Positions 53,600 to 63,236 are shown, counted from the first letter of the stretch. The stretch is DNA of 64,000 nucleotides from Sphingomonas xinjiangensis (GCF_014199255.1 NZ_JACIJF010000001.1:372001-436000), one strand, 5' to 3'. The notes: generated from the sequence alone by a model not told the origin. Made by a program: numbers and translations.

Positions 53600-54091
53600 T
53601 CAATCGTCGTCAGAGCCGTTCGTTTCCTCGGCAAGATTTAATGGGTGCGCCGGCTGGATCGTCGACACGGCGTGCTTATAGACAAGCTGCGCCATGCCTT
53701 CGCGCTGCAACAACATGCAGAATAGATCGAACGCAGCGATCTGCCCTTGCAGCATCACGCCGTTCACCAGGAACATGGTCACGTTTTCCTGCTGCCGGCG
53801 GACGGCGTTCAGGAAAATCTCCTGCAACACGGGGTTCTTGTGCTGATATTCGCCCGCCGCTTCGAGCAGCGAGGTGAGATCCATGGGGCCGGCCGGCATG
53901 ATCGTCGAAATCGCATGCTTGTAGATAAGCTGCGATTGCCCGTCGCGGCGGAGCAGTACGGAAAAATTGTCGAACCAGGTGACGATGCCCTGAAGCTTCA
54001 CACCCTTCACTAGGAACATGGTCACCGGGACCTTGGAGCGACGTAGCGAATTGAGGAAAAGATCCTGGAGCGAGGTTTGCTTCTCGGCCAC
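53600..54091 (-). CDS. hfq: RNA chaperone Hfq, tandem two-Sm-domain form
   Basis: RNA chaperone that pairs small RNAs with mRNAs. At 163 residues it is about twice a normal Hfq: two Sm domains in one chain (about residues 7-66 and 88-147). Each has the LQ(D/E)xFLN helix, the TMFLVxGVxLQG Sm1 strand pair and a YKHAxSTI Sm2 motif (YKH at 57-59 and 138-140). The acidic tail ends GSDDD. The proximal-face Gln (9, 90) is kept in both. The distal-face lysine is kept in the first copy (Lys32) and is Met113 in the second. GTG 54091 has GAAGGA upstream; a TTG at 54100 abuts it. Three chains would make a pseudo-hexamer. Confidence 0.94.
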   Translation of the reverse strand: MAEKQTSLQDLFLNSLRRSKVPVTMFLVKGVKLQGIVTWFDNFSVLLRRDGQSQLIYKHAISTIMPAGPMDLTSLLEAAGEYQHKNPVLQEIFLNAVRRQQENVTMFLVNGVMLQGQIAAFDLFCMLLQREGMAQLVYKHAVSTIQPAHPLNLAEETNGSDDD

Positions 54092-54133
54092 TGGCTGCAA
54101 GTCCTTCTATTTTTGGCGGAGTTTGTCCGCTTT

Positions 54134-54174
54134 GCGCCGTTTCCCGGCGTCAGAGTCCGCGCCACCTTGGCGCG
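54134..54174 (-). terminator. Two GC-rich hairpins between ntrX and hfq
   Basis: CGCGCCA/TGGCGCG (54158-54174, loop CCT) and CGCCG/CGGCG (54135-54149, loop TTTCC) stand side by side in the 123-base gap between ntrX and hfq. Neither is followed by a T-run on the reverse strand. They may reduce read-through from the ntr genes or stabilise the hfq leader. Confidence 0.4.
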
Positions 54175-54214
54175 TGCGCGTACCTTAGTTTCTTAGCAGC
54201 CCTTCGTCCACGCG

Positions 54215-55594
54215 CTAATCCTCGCGCGTTTCCGTGATGCCGAGCAGCTTGAGCTTACGATGCAGCGCCGATCGCTCCATCCCGATGAAGCTCGCCGTGC
54301 GGGAAATATTGCCGGAGAAGCGCCGTATCTGGACCCGAAGATACTCGCGCTCAAAACTTTCTCGCGCCTCCTTCAGCGGCGTGCCCATGATGGCACTTGC
54401 CCCCATGCCATTGCCGGCGTCACCGGATCCGCCGAGCACTTCAGGCGGAAGAAGGTCGAGGTCGATCCGACCGATGCGATCCCCGGGGGCGAGGATCACC
54501 GTTCGCTCGACGATGTTGCGCAACTGGCGAACATTACCCGGCCATTCATAGCTTTGCAGTGCCACCATCGCGTCCGGCGCAACCTCTGGCGTCGGCACGC
54601 GGCGCTCGTTCGCATAATGCGCAACGAAGTGCTCTACCAACACCGGGATGTCTTCGCGCCGGTCGGTGAGCGACGGGATCAATACCGGCACGACGTTGAG
54701 CCGGTAATAGAGATCTTCACGAAAGCGACCTGCCACGATCTCGCCTTGTAGGTCGCGCGAAGTGGCAGACACAACCCGCACATCCACTTTTACCGTGCGC
54801 GTACCGCCGATCCTGCTGAAGCTTTGATCGGTCAGCACCCGCAGAATCCGGGCCTGGGTGGCAAGCGGCATATCGGCAATCTCGTCCAGGAACAGCGTGC
54901 CGCCATGAGCTTGTTCCAAAAGACCGGTGCGAATCAGGTCCCCGCCCTCCTCGACGCCGAAAAGGTCTTCCTCGCCGCGTTCCGGCGTCATCCGCGCCGC
55001 ACTCACGATCACGAAGGGCGCGGTGGTTCTCTGGCTCCAGCCGTGGAGCAGGCGCGCCGCGACTTCCTTGCCGACTCCTGGACCCCCGGTGATCAGGACG
55101 CGGCTGCCCGTCGACGCCACTCGCTTCAGCGTTGCCCGGACCGAGTTGATCGCGGCTGAATTGCCGGTCAGGTCGTTGTTACGCCCTACCGAAGCACGCA
55201 ACGATGCCACTTCCTGACGAAGCCGCTCGGTTTCGGTGGCGCGCTCGACCAGCAGCAGCAGCCGCTCGGCTTCAAAGGGCTTTTCGATAAAATCCGACGC
55301 GCCGCGGCGGATCGCAGCCACGGCAGTGTCGATATTGCCGTGTCCGGAGATCACGAGCACCGGAATAGAGGCATCGCGGCGCTTGATCTCGTCTAGCAAC
55401 TCCAGGCCGTCGAGGCGCGAACCTTGAAGCCAGACGTCGAGCAACACTAGGCTGGGCCTACGTTCGGCGATCGCTTCCAACGCCGCGTCGCTATCCGCCG
55501 CGCCGCGCGTGGCATAGCCCTCGTCCTCCAAGACACCGGCAACCAGCTCGCGAATGTCGCGTTCATCATCGACAACAAGGATATCGAGACTCAT
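54215..55594 (-). CDS. ntrX: NtrX response regulator (AAA+ type lacking GAFTGA)
   Basis: Response regulator of the NtrY-NtrX pair, linked in alphaproteobacteria to nitrogen, redox and envelope control. The 459-residue product has a receiver domain with phospho-acceptor Asp53, an AAA+ domain with an altered Walker A (GGPGVGKE at 170-177), Walker B (FLDEIAD) and R-finger region, and a C-terminal Fis-type helix-turn-helix (FSGNISRTASFIGMERSALHRKL). The L1 loop that contacts sigma54 is replaced by EEGGDLIRTG (about 215-224), so sigma54 activation is not expected. Its start overlaps the ntrY stop by 4 bases. Confidence 0.93.
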   Translation of the reverse strand: MSLDILVVDDERDIRELVAGVLEDEGYATRGAADSDAALEAIAERRPSLVLLDVWLQGSRLDGLELLDEIKRRDASIPVLVISGHGNIDTAVAAIRRGASDFIEKPFEAERLLLLVERATETERLRQEVASLRASVGRNNDLTGNSAAINSVRATLKRVASTGSRVLITGGPGVGKEVAARLLHGWSQRTTAPFVIVSAARMTPERGEEDLFGVEEGGDLIRTGLLEQAHGGTLFLDEIADMPLATQARILRVLTDQSFSRIGGTRTVKVDVRVVSATSRDLQGEIVAGRFREDLYYRLNVVPVLIPSLTDRREDIPVLVEHFVAHYANERRVPTPEVAPDAMVALQSYEWPGNVRQLRNIVERTVILAPGDRIGRIDLDLLPPEVLGGSGDAGNGMGASAIMGTPLKEARESFEREYLRVQIRRFSGNISRTASFIGMERSALHRKLKLLGITETRED

Positions 55595-57843
55595 GATCTA
55601 CGGCTTCCACTAGAAATAACTGCTGTCGGGCGAGCATCGCCACCGTCGTCAGGGGCAGTCGTCACACGGTCGAGCATCTCGGTATCGAAGCAGAGTGTCA
55701 CCACTGTCCCGCCCCCGGTCCGATCGGTAAAAGCGATGGTGCCGAAATGTTCTTCGACGATCTTGGTCACGATCGCGAGACCCAGCCCGGTGCCCCGGCT
55801 CCGCGTCGTCATGTAGGGTTCAATTATCCGGTCGCGGTCAGCCGGAAGTCCGACTCCGTTGTCGGATACCGTTAGCAGCACCCGATGGTCCGCCTTGGGA
55901 TGAAGCGTGAGCACGACCTCGCCGGTGCCCCCCTCGCCCTTTTCCAGCCGCGTATCGATCGCCTCCACTGCGTTTTTGACAATGTTCGTGAGAGCCTGCC
56001 CAATCTGGCGTCGGTCGCAAACGATGCTCGGGGCTTCACCAGGCTCATCCAGCAAGAAGCGGATCCCGGGATGCGCGACTTCGTGCAGGAACATAGCCTG
56101 GCGTGCGATGTCGAGTAATGACTCTTCGCGAAACACCGGCTTGGGCATGCGCGCGAAGGACGAGAATTCATCCACCATCCTCCGCAGATCGCCCACTTGA
56201 CGCACGATCGTCTCGGTCAGCTTTGAGAATGTCGGGTCCGCAGGATCGATCTGCTTGCCATACCGCCTCTGTAGCCGCTCGGCTGCGAGCTGGATCGGCG
56301 TAAGCGGGTTCTTGATTTCATGCGCGATCCGCCGGGCCACGTCCGACCAGGCGGCCCTGCGTTGATCGTTCAGCTGTTGGGTAATGTCGTCAAAGGTCAG
56401 TACGCGCCCCTGCTCGTCAGACGTGACCTTGACGGCGAGAGTGCGTGCGTCACTGCCTTTGCTGATCTGAACAACCGCCTCCCGCTCTTCTCCATCAAGA
56501 AGCGCATCAAGTTCCGGCACGACATCGCGCAGGGAACGCCCTACCGGATCCTCTTCGCCGCGGCCCAGCAGTGATCGGGCCGAGGCGTTCATCAGCCGGA
56601 TGCCTCGGTCGGCATCGATTGCGACCACACCGGCCGAGACTCCCGAGATCACAGCTTCGATCAGAACGCGTCGGCTTTCGGCCTGCGCATTCGCAGACAC
56701 CAACGCTTCGGTCTGGGCTTGCAGACGCTCGGTCATTCCGTTGAAGGCGCTGCCAAGCGTGGCAATCTCATCGGCGTTCTTCGCCACGGCGACGCGGGCG
56801 CCTAGATTGCCCTCCGCGACGCGGCGAGCTGCATCCACCAATTCGTTGATCGGCCTAACCAACCTGTCCGCTGCCGTGATGGCAAAGAATACCACCAGTG
56901 CGATGATTATCAGCGAGATGACGAACAGGACGATGTTGAATCGAAGCTGGATCGCCCGAGAGCGCGATAGCAAGGCATTGTAATCGGTGAACACCGACTT
57001 CACACGGCCCAGCCGCACCGCCATCTCGTTCGCATACGGTTCGCGATAGGAATAGAGATACAGGTCCGTCTCGGGAACGCGGGTGAGCGAATAGGTGAAC
57101 TTCGGGTTGGTGCCAACAACACTCAGCTTCCCCTCGCTCAGCTTTCGAACGTCCGCCGGGCTCACGTCGAGCATCAGGTTGCGGTCGGAGTTGTTGACCA
57201 ACGCCTGAGTCTGAATCTCGCCCTTGCTCGACAAGGAGAACAGCAGGCTGCTCGACAAGCTGCGCTGGAATACCGTCCATGAGAAGCTGGCCTTGAACTC
57301 CGGCGTGTCGATCACATAGCCCGAATTCAAGGCGCGATTAACGTCCCGCGCCAGCGCTATGTTCTCGTTGTCGACATATTGCAGAAGCTGGGCGTAAGAT
57401 TCCTCGGCAAGCCCGCGCGAATTTTCCAGCAGTCCTTGCGCGCGACCGGTGAACCAGAACTCGGCGACGAACTGGAACAGGATGGACGCGACCACCGCCA
57501 GCAGAACCGTCGGCACTGCCGCTAGAACCGAGAAGATCGCCACGAGCCGAAGGTGCAGCTGCGCACGCCCGCCCCCTGGCAGGCGTGCCGCTCGTCTTAG
57601 GGCAACCCGCCGTCCCACCAGCACGATCAGCGACCCGCAGGTAATGAGGTTCGCGACCAGAAGAGTCGCGACGAGCGGAGGCGTGAGCAGGCGCTGCGGC
57701 GTACCCTGTCGCGTGACGACCAGGTACGTCGCGACCGCGGCAATCACTGCTACTGCAAGGACGAGGAATTCGATTGTTGGCGTGACAACCAAGCGCCGCT
57801 CGCGCGGTCGGAGATCGGCAGTCTGCTTGGAGGCCACATCCAT
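55591..57843 (-). CDS. ntrY: NtrY membrane sensor histidine kinase
   Basis: Sensor kinase for NtrX, 750 residues from ATG 57843. Three N-terminal membrane helices (about 23-43, 58-77, 100-127), a periplasmic domain (about 128-300), a fourth helix (302-322), HAMP (LVRPINELVDAARRVAEG), PAS (about 390-490) and the kinase. The H-box RIAHEIKNPLTPIQLAAERLQ has His508, followed by N, G1 (DNGVGLP) and G2 (GTGLGLAIV) boxes. The start is uncertain: GTG 57882 would add 13 residues; neither has a good ribosome-binding site. It is 59 bases from ntrC. Confidence 0.93.
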   Translation of the reverse strand: MDVASKQTADLRPRERRLVVTPTIEFLVLAVAVIAAVATYLVVTRQGTPQRLLTPPLVATLLVANLITCGSLIVLVGRRVALRRAARLPGGGRAQLHLRLVAIFSVLAAVPTVLLAVVASILFQFVAEFWFTGRAQGLLENSRGLAEESYAQLLQYVDNENIALARDVNRALNSGYVIDTPEFKASFSWTVFQRSLSSSLLFSLSSKGEIQTQALVNNSDRNLMLDVSPADVRKLSEGKLSVVGTNPKFTYSLTRVPETDLYLYSYREPYANEMAVRLGRVKSVFTDYNALLSRSRAIQLRFNIVLFVISLIIIALVVFFAITAADRLVRPINELVDAARRVAEGNLGARVAVAKNADEIATLGSAFNGMTERLQAQTEALVSANAQAESRRVLIEAVISGVSAGVVAIDADRGIRLMNASARSLLGRGEEDPVGRSLRDVVPELDALLDGEEREAVVQISKGSDARTLAVKVTSDEQGRVLTFDDITQQLNDQRRAAWSDVARRIAHEIKNPLTPIQLAAERLQRRYGKQIDPADPTFSKLTETIVRQVGDLRRMVDEFSSFARMPKPVFREESLLDIARQAMFLHEVAHPGIRFLLDEPGEAPSIVCDRRQIGQALTNIVKNAVEAIDTRLEKGEGGTGEVVLTLHPKADHRVLLTVSDNGVGLPADRDRIIEPYMTTRSRGTGLGLAIVTKIVEEHFGTIAFTDRTGGGTVVTLCFDTEMLDRVTTAPDDGGDARPTAVISSGSRRS

Positions 57844-57902
57844 CGTGGCCAGGATACAACGCAACCGTTGCCCCGAAAACACATAATTTCGTTTAACGGT
57901 GC

Positions 57903-59339
57903 TTAATCACTGGTCGGAGGCGCACTCTGATCCCTGGAAGGGATGTTCAAGCTGTCCAAGCGTTTGCGCAGCGTGTTGCGATTGATCCCGATAGCACGTG
58001 CTGCCCGGAGCTGATTCCCGCCATGGCGGATCAGCATCACCTCGATCAACGGCCGCTCCACTTCTTCGATCAGCCGGTCGTACAAAGTGCCGTCGTTCAT
58101 CGCCTGTGGCGCGTCGATCGCGACTTCGGCGAGCCAAGCCTTTACTGCCGCCTCCAGCGTTGCAGTGCCCGCCGGGGCATAGAGCCGCCCCGAACCTAGC
58201 ACATCCTTAACCGCCTGGCCGTCGATCCGCTCGTCTCGCGTCAACGCCGACAGCCGACGCATCATGTTCTCGAGTTCGCGTACATTTCCAGGCCAATGAT
58301 GTGCCTGCAGTGCACTTAGCGCATCCTGCTCTAATCGCTTGCGTGGAAGGCCATCTTTCACCGCGCGATCCAAGAAGTGGTGCGCCAGCAGAGGAATGTC
58401 GCCCCGCCGATCCCTCAACGCCGGCAGCGCAATGGGAACGACGTTCAGGCGGTAGAACAAGTCTTCGCGGAACTGCCCGGTTTGCACGAGCTGGGGCAGC
58501 TCCTTGTTGGTGGCAGCGACAATACGCACGTCGACTCGGATCGTTCGATTTCCACCAACCGTGGTGAACTCCCCGGACTGAAGGACACGCAATAGCCTCG
58601 TTTGCGCATCCATTGGCATGTCGCCGATCTCGTCCAGGAACAGGGTGCCGCCAGAAGCCTGTTCAAACTTGCCGGCTACGCGGGCCTGGGCGCCGGTGAA
58701 TGCCCCGCGTTCATGGCCGAACAGCTCCGCCTCGATCAGTTCACGGGGAATGGCAGCCATGTTGAGCGCAATGAACGGCGCGCGCCGGCGTGCACCCAAG
58801 TCGTGAATCGCCTTTGCGACGAGTTCCTTGCCGGTGCCTGACTCCCCCGTGATGAGCACGGTAAGGTCGTTCGACACGACGCGCGCAATGACGCGGTACA
58901 CGTCCTGCATCGGCGGCGAGCGCCCGATCAGCGCTCCCGCACCGTCCTCGTTGGCAATCAGCTCATCCGCGCCGCCCTGCCTCCGCGACAACGCGCCGCA
59001 CACCGCTTGGCTCAGCACGTCTAGGTCGAACGGCTTAGGCAGATAATCAAAGGCGCCAACTTCCGTCGCCCGCACGGCGGTGGCCAGCGTATTCTGGGCG
59101 GAGAAGATGATGACTGGCAGGTCGGGGTGGCGCCCCAGCACGGACGTCACTTCTTCAAGGCCGTTCCCGTCGGGCAGCACGACGTCGGTTATCAGCACAT
59201 CCGGCGTCTCGGCGTTCAAGTTCCGGCGGAGTTCGGCGATATTCTGCGCCAGCACCACGCGGTGCCCCTCACGCTTTAGAGCGGCAGCCACCACCGTCCG
59301 GATCGCGGCATCATCATCGACCACGAGTATAGTTGCCAT
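57903..59339 (-). CDS. ntrC: Nitrogen regulation response regulator NtrC
   Basis: Sigma54-dependent enhancer-binding activator of nitrogen-scavenging genes. The 478-residue product has a receiver with Asp52 ([10 protein letters not shown]), an AAA+ domain with intact GESGTGK (165-171) and GAFTGA (212-217), [16 protein letters not shown], and a Fis-type DNA-binding helix pair ([23 protein letters not shown]). ATG 59339 has AAGGG 7 bases upstream and overlaps the ntrB stop by one base (TGATG). Unlike its neighbour NtrX it keeps all sigma54-contact residues. Confidence 0.95.
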   Translation of the reverse strand: MATILVVDDDAAIRTVVAAALKREGHRVVLAQNIAELRRNLNAETPDVLITDVVLPDGNGLEEVTSVLGRHPDLPVIIFSAQNTLATAVRATEVGAFDYLPKPFDLDVLSQAVCGALSRRQGGADELIANEDGAGALIGRSPPMQDVYRVIARVVSNDLTVLITGESGTGKELVAKAIHDLGARRRAPFIALNMAAIPRELIEAELFGHERGAFTGAQARVAGKFEQASGGTLFLDEIGDMPMDAQTRLLRVLQSGEFTTVGGNRTIRVDVRIVAATNKELPQLVQTGQFREDLFYRLNVVPIALPALRDRRGDIPLLAHHFLDRAVKDGLPRKRLEQDALSALQAHHWPGNVRELENMMRRLSALTRDERIDGQAVKDVLGSGRLYAPAGTATLEAAVKAWLAEVAIDAPQAMNDGTLYDRLIEEVERPLIEVMLIRHGGNQLRAARAIGINRNTLRKRLDSLNIPSRDQSAPPTSD

Positions 59340-60415
59340 CACATTGCCCTTGGCAGCAGCAGGCGAAGTACGGTCGCCTCCGGGCCGCGTTCACGTGAGT
59401 ACTGCACGATGCCGCCCATGTCCCGCATCAGCTTGTCAACCAACGGCAGACCTAGTCCCTTACCTTCCGGCTTACTCGATACAAAGGGTTCGAACAGATG
59501 GTCCAGTATATCGTCTGGAGCGCCGGGACCGTTGTCCGTCACAGAAATCTCGATTGGCAAAGGCTGACGGGGGCGCCCTGCAGCGCTGCTGACCGACACT
59601 CCGTGGCGATAGGCTGTGGCAAGCGTGATCCGCGGCTCGGTCGTTCCTTGTAGCGCTTCCGACGCATTTTTGATGAGGTTCAGCAGTACCTGCAGCAGGG
59701 CATCGGGATCGACCAAGACCTCCGGCAGTGAAGGATCGAACTGCTCTTCGACGATGATATCACGTGCAAACCCGGCCGAAGCAACGCGACGGGCGTGGTC
59801 CAGCAGGGGATAGATGTTCGTGGGCTGAAGCGTCAGGGGACGTGTGTCGGTGAAGTCCTGCATTCGGTCGATCAGCGCAGCGATGCGATCTACCTCCCTG
59901 GTGATTAACGTGGTCAGCCCGTCATCCTCTTCACCGCTTTGCAGCAGTTGGGCAGCGCCCCGGATGCCGGACAAGGGGTTTTTAACCTCATGTCCTAGCA
60001 TCGCGGCAGCACCGATCGCCGCTCGAGCACCCGCAGACCGATCGGCACCCTGGGTCATGCGGCGCGACTGTGCGGCATGATGCAGCACCAATACGCGCCA
60101 TCCTGCGAATTCGTTGACGGGGGTTTCAAGAAGGTCGACTCGAACTCTCAAGCCGCGGCTCGTCTCGACCTCGACATCGAAGGCAGCGAAGCCATGACCG
60201 TTCTTGCGATCGACATAGTCTTGAGGCGGGCGCAGCACCGCCTCAAAGGCTTGGCCGACCATGGCCGACTCACTCAGATTCAGCAGCAGCTCGCATGCCG
60301 AGTTCGCGTGCGTGATCCGTCCCTCCGCATCCAAAACCAACACCGCGACCGGGATGGCCGAGAATAGATCGGCGTGGCTTGGCCTTGCTGTGAAAGGTAC
60401 GACCTCGGGGCTCAA
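59339..60415 (-). CDS. ntrB: Nitrogen regulation sensor kinase NtrB
   Basis: Cytosolic histidine kinase/phosphatase that controls NtrC in response to PII. The 358-residue product has a PAS domain (about 15-120), the H-box AMLGHEVKNPLSGIRGAAQLL with His142, N box NLIKNASEAL, G1 DNGPGAP and G2 GKGLGLPLV. No membrane helices. The TTG start at 60415 overlaps the dusB stop (TTGA). The dusB-ntrB-ntrC order, known as nifR3-ntrBC, is standard in alphaproteobacteria. A glnB/glnK gene is not in the window. Confidence 0.94.
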   Translation of the reverse strand: MSPEVVPFTARPSHADLFSAIPVAVLVLDAEGRITHANSACELLLNLSESAMVGQAFEAVLRPPQDYVDRKNGHGFAAFDVEVETSRGLRVRVDLLETPVNEFAGWRVLVLHHAAQSRRMTQGADRSAGARAAIGAAAMLGHEVKNPLSGIRGAAQLLQSGEEDDGLTTLITREVDRIAALIDRMQDFTDTRPLTLQPTNIYPLLDHARRVASAGFARDIIVEEQFDPSLPEVLVDPDALLQVLLNLIKNASEALQGTTEPRITLATAYRHGVSVSSAAGRPRQPLPIEISVTDNGPGAPDDILDHLFEPFVSSKPEGKGLGLPLVDKLMRDMGGIVQYSRERGPEATVLRLLLPRAM

Positions 60416-61413
60416 GCCGCCGCGCGCTCACGCCATGGCGCATAGAATTCGTCTAGCATCACAAGCACCTGCTTGGGATTCGCAACTTGGTTGACTTTGT
60501 TCCGGAACTCGGCCGAACCGTGGATCCCCTTGGTGTACCAGCCGATGTGCTTCCGCATCATATTCACGCCAACCTCGTCCCCATAGTGCGTGAGGGTGTC
60601 CACATAATGCTCTACGATGACGCGATATTGTTCTTCCAAGCCGGGCTCGGCGCGATTGCTCTTACCGGCAAGGGCATCCATAACCTGCCGCAGGACCCAT
60701 GGCTTGCCATAGGCGCCACGGCCGATCATCACGCCATCCGCGCCGGACTGCCGGAGTGCCTCCTGCGCGTCCTCCACCGTGCAAATGTCGCCATTTGCGA
60801 TAACCGGAATTGTTACGGCATCCTTGACCTTGCGGATAAAGGCCCAGTCTGCAAAACCCTTGTACATCTGGTTGCGGGTGCGACCATGAACCGTGACGAG
60901 CTGCGCACCCAGGTCCTGCGCGATCCGCGCGAGTTCGGGCGCGTTGAGGCTGTCATGGTCCCACCCCATGCGCATCTTGACGGTGACAGGGACCGTCACC
61001 GCTTTCACGCAGGCGTCGATCAGCGCCGCCGCTAGCTTCAGGTCGCGCATCAGCGCGGAGCCGGCGTCGCCGTTCGTGACCTTTCGCACTGGGCAACCCA
61101 TGTTGATGTCTATGATCGCAGCGCCGCGATCCTCGTTCAGCCTGGCAGCCTCACCCATTTCATAAGGCGTGCATCCGACCAACTGCATCGACACGGGCTC
61201 TTCGATCGGATCCCACGCGGCTTTTTGGATCGACTGACGGGTTTCACGGATCGCCGCCTGGCTGGCGATCATCTCAGTCACGTTCAGACCCGAGCCATAG
61301 CGGCGCACGGCGCGGCGAAACGGCAAATCGGTCACACCAGTCATCGGCGCCAGCAGCACGGGCGCTTCGATCCGCACGGGACCAATCTGGATGGGGGCAA
61401 GTTCGCGCATCAT
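60412..61413 (-). CDS. dusB: tRNA-dihydrouridine synthase DusB (NifR3)
   Basis: FMN-dependent enzyme that reduces uridine in tRNA D-loops. The 333-residue TIM-barrel protein has LLAPMTGVTDLPFRR, INMGCPVRKVTNGDAGSAL with catalytic Cys107, VTVHGRTRNQMYKG and the flavin-phosphate block VIANGDICTVEDA...GVMIGRGAYG. ATG 61413 is followed at once by a second ATG (61410). Weak AGG sits upstream. It is divergent from ispDF across 79 bases, which must hold both promoters; I found no strong consensus there. Confidence 0.95.
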   Translation of the reverse strand: MMRELAPIQIGPVRIEAPVLLAPMTGVTDLPFRRAVRRYGSGLNVTEMIASQAAIRETRQSIQKAAWDPIEEPVSMQLVGCTPYEMGEAARLNEDRGAAIIDINMGCPVRKVTNGDAGSALMRDLKLAAALIDACVKAVTVPVTVKMRMGWDHDSLNAPELARIAQDLGAQLVTVHGRTRNQMYKGFADWAFIRKVKDAVTIPVIANGDICTVEDAQEALRQSGADGVMIGRGAYGKPWVLRQVMDALAGKSNRAEPGLEEQYRVIVEHYVDTLTHYGDEVGVNMMRKHIGWYTKGIHGSAEFRNKVNQVANPKQVLVMLDEFYAPWRERAAA

Positions 61414-61492
61414 CTGCCTGGAAACTAAGCACTGGCCGCTACGCGGACAAGCCGCGATTGGCAAGCGCGGCGTCGCGGGCTAGGCGGCGGGT

Positions 61493-62659
61493 ATGGGGCA
61501 TCCAACAACCGTCGCGCTGGTCGTGGCTGCAGGAAACGGCACGCGCACTGGGGCAGCGTTGCCCAAACAGTTCGCTTCGCTGGGAGGCAGGCCGGTTCTA
61601 GCGCATAGCTACCGCGCCTTTGCCTCCCATCCACAGATCGACCGCGTCCTGGTGGTGATCGGCCAAGGGCAGCAGGCGCTGCTTGCTGCGGCATTGGGGG
61701 ATGTTGAATGCGTAGTGGGCGGCGATACGCGGCGGGAGTCGGTCCTTCGAGGGCTGGAATATCTGAAGAACGACGGAATATCGCGGGTGCTGGTGCATGA
61801 TGCTGCTCGGCCTTTGCTGCCGCATGCGGTGATCGATCGGTTGCTGGCTGCACTGGATGAGGATGTTGCTGCGTTGCCGGTTTTGGGTGTGGTGGACACT
61901 ATCTTGTCGACGCGGAAAACGCATGCGGGAGACGTGGTGCCGCGGGCAGGTTTGGCGCGGGTGCAGACGCCGCAAGCCTTTGATTTCCCAACTCTATTTG
62001 CCGCCCACCAAGCGTGGCCAGCCGAGCGCGAAGCCACCGACGACGCGCAGATGGTGCGCGCGGCCGGCAGCGACGTTCGCCTGGTCGAAGGAGACCCGAT
62101 GCTGGAAAAGATCACGGTTGCCAATGACTTCGCCACCGCCGAGCTGCGGCTGAACGGCGCGATGCAGGTCCGCAGCGCGCAGGGGTTCGACGTCCATCGC
62201 TTCGAAACGGGGCAGGAACTGTGGCTGGGCGGCATCCTGATCCCGCACGACAAGGGGCTTTCGGGGCATAGCGACGCGGATGTCGCGCTCCACGCGATCA
62301 CCGACGCGCTGCTCGGCACGATCGCCGCGGGCGATATCGGCATGCATTTCCCGCCGAGCGACCCCAAATGGCGCGGCGCAGCCTCTGCCCAGTTCCTGCG
62401 CCATGCGCTCAGCCTGCTCAACGACCAGGGCGGCGTGCTCGACTTCGTGGACGTGACGGTGATGTGCGAAGCGCCCAAGATCGGCCCGCATCGCGACGCG
62501 ATCCGCGCGAGCATCGCCGAAATCCTTTCGCTCCCCATCGCGTCCGTCAGTGTCAAGGCGACGACCACCGAGCGGCTGGGCTTCACCGGCCGCGGCGAAG
62601 GCATGGCCGCGCAGGCGATCGCGACGGTGCGCGTGCCCGTCCCTGCCCCGCTGCCGTGA
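61493..62659 (+). CDS. ispDF: Bifunctional IspD/IspF (isoprenoid biosynthesis)
   Basis: A 388-residue fusion. IspD, the MEP cytidylyltransferase, occupies about residues 1-220: AAGNGTRTGAALPKQF, DAARPLLP and ALVEGDPMLEKIT-like end. IspF, the ME-cPP synthase, occupies about 225-385: GFDVHRFETG with metal ligands Asp and His, SGHSDADVALHAITDALLG, IGMHFPPSDPKW and KATTTERLGFTGRGEG. With dxr (about 6.6 kb) it supplies several steps of the MEP pathway. Codon use shifts inside the gene: the first half uses many A/T-ending codons, and from about 62,050 codons are strongly G/C-ending. Confidence 0.96.
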   Translation: MGHPTTVALVVAAGNGTRTGAALPKQFASLGGRPVLAHSYRAFASHPQIDRVLVVIGQGQQALLAAALGDVECVVGGDTRRESVLRGLEYLKNDGISRVLVHDAARPLLPHAVIDRLLAALDEDVAALPVLGVVDTILSTRKTHAGDVVPRAGLARVQTPQAFDFPTLFAAHQAWPAEREATDDAQMVRAAGSDVRLVEGDPMLEKITVANDFATAELRLNGAMQVRSAQGFDVHRFETGQELWLGGILIPHDKGLSGHSDADVALHAITDALLGTIAAGDIGMHFPPSDPKWRGAASAQFLRHALSLLNDQGGVLDFVDVTVMCEAPKIGPHRDAIRASIAEILSLPIASVSVKATTTERLGFTGRGEGMAAQAIATVRVPVPAPLP

Positions 62660-62708
62660 GCGCGATGACTCGCGTCGCGGTGCCGAAGGTGGCAGAGGCA
62701 GTCACCTG

Positions 62709-63236
62709 ATGGATACGATTCTTCCCGCCGAACTCGTCGAGTCCGCCCGCAAGGTCCTGGAAGCCAACCGCGCGCTGGGGCGCAGGATCGCCGTCGCGGA
62801 AAGCTGCACCGGCGGACTGGTATCGGCCGCGCTGACCGAATTGCCGGGATCGTCCGACGTGTTCGACGTGGGGTTCATCACCTATTCCAACGAAGCCAAG
62901 ACCGAGGCGCTGAAGGTCAGCACCGACGTCCTGGAAACCTTTGGCGCGGTGTCGATCGCCGTGGCGTGGAGCATGGCGCAGGGCGCGCTCAAGCGCTCCA
63001 ACGCCGATGTCGCCGTGGCGATCACGGGTATCGCGGGACCTGAAGGCGGATCGGAGAAGAAGCCGGTCGGGACGGTCGTGTTCGCGCAGGCCGAGCGCGG
63101 CGCCGATCCGCAGCACATCGTGGCCGACGCGCGCCATTTCGAGAATAGTGGCCGGGGCGGCATCCGCTTGCAAGCGGCGCTGTGCGCGCTCGAACTGCTG
63201 ATGCCGGGGGCACCGGGCAGAACGCCCGGCGAGTAG
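62709..63236 (+). CDS. CinA C-terminal-domain protein (nicotinamide-nucleotide amidase type)
   Basis: A 175-residue stand-alone CinA C-domain, which in PncC-type proteins deamidates NMN to nicotinic acid mononucleotide. Seen: RRIAVAESCTGGLVSAALTELPGSS, VGFITYSNEAKTEAL, WSMAQGALKRSNADVAVAITGIAGPEGG and KKPVGTVVFA. ATG 62709 has AGAGG upstream. The N-terminal MoCF-like domain of full-length CinA is absent, as usual in this group. It is 49 bases after ispDF, a common pairing in alphaproteobacteria. Confidence 0.92.
   Translation: MDTILPAELVESARKVLEANRALGRRIAVAESCTGGLVSAALTELPGSSDVFDVGFITYSNEAKTEALKVSTDVLETFGAVSIAVAWSMAQGALKRSNADVAVAITGIAGPEGGSEKKPVGTVVFAQAERGADPQHIVADARHFENSGRGGIRLQAALCALELLMPGAPGRTPGE

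Noticed and set aside
57844-57882. Longer ntrY start at GTG 57882
   Set aside because: No ribosome-binding site and no family sequence in the extra 13 residues; kept only as a stated alternative.
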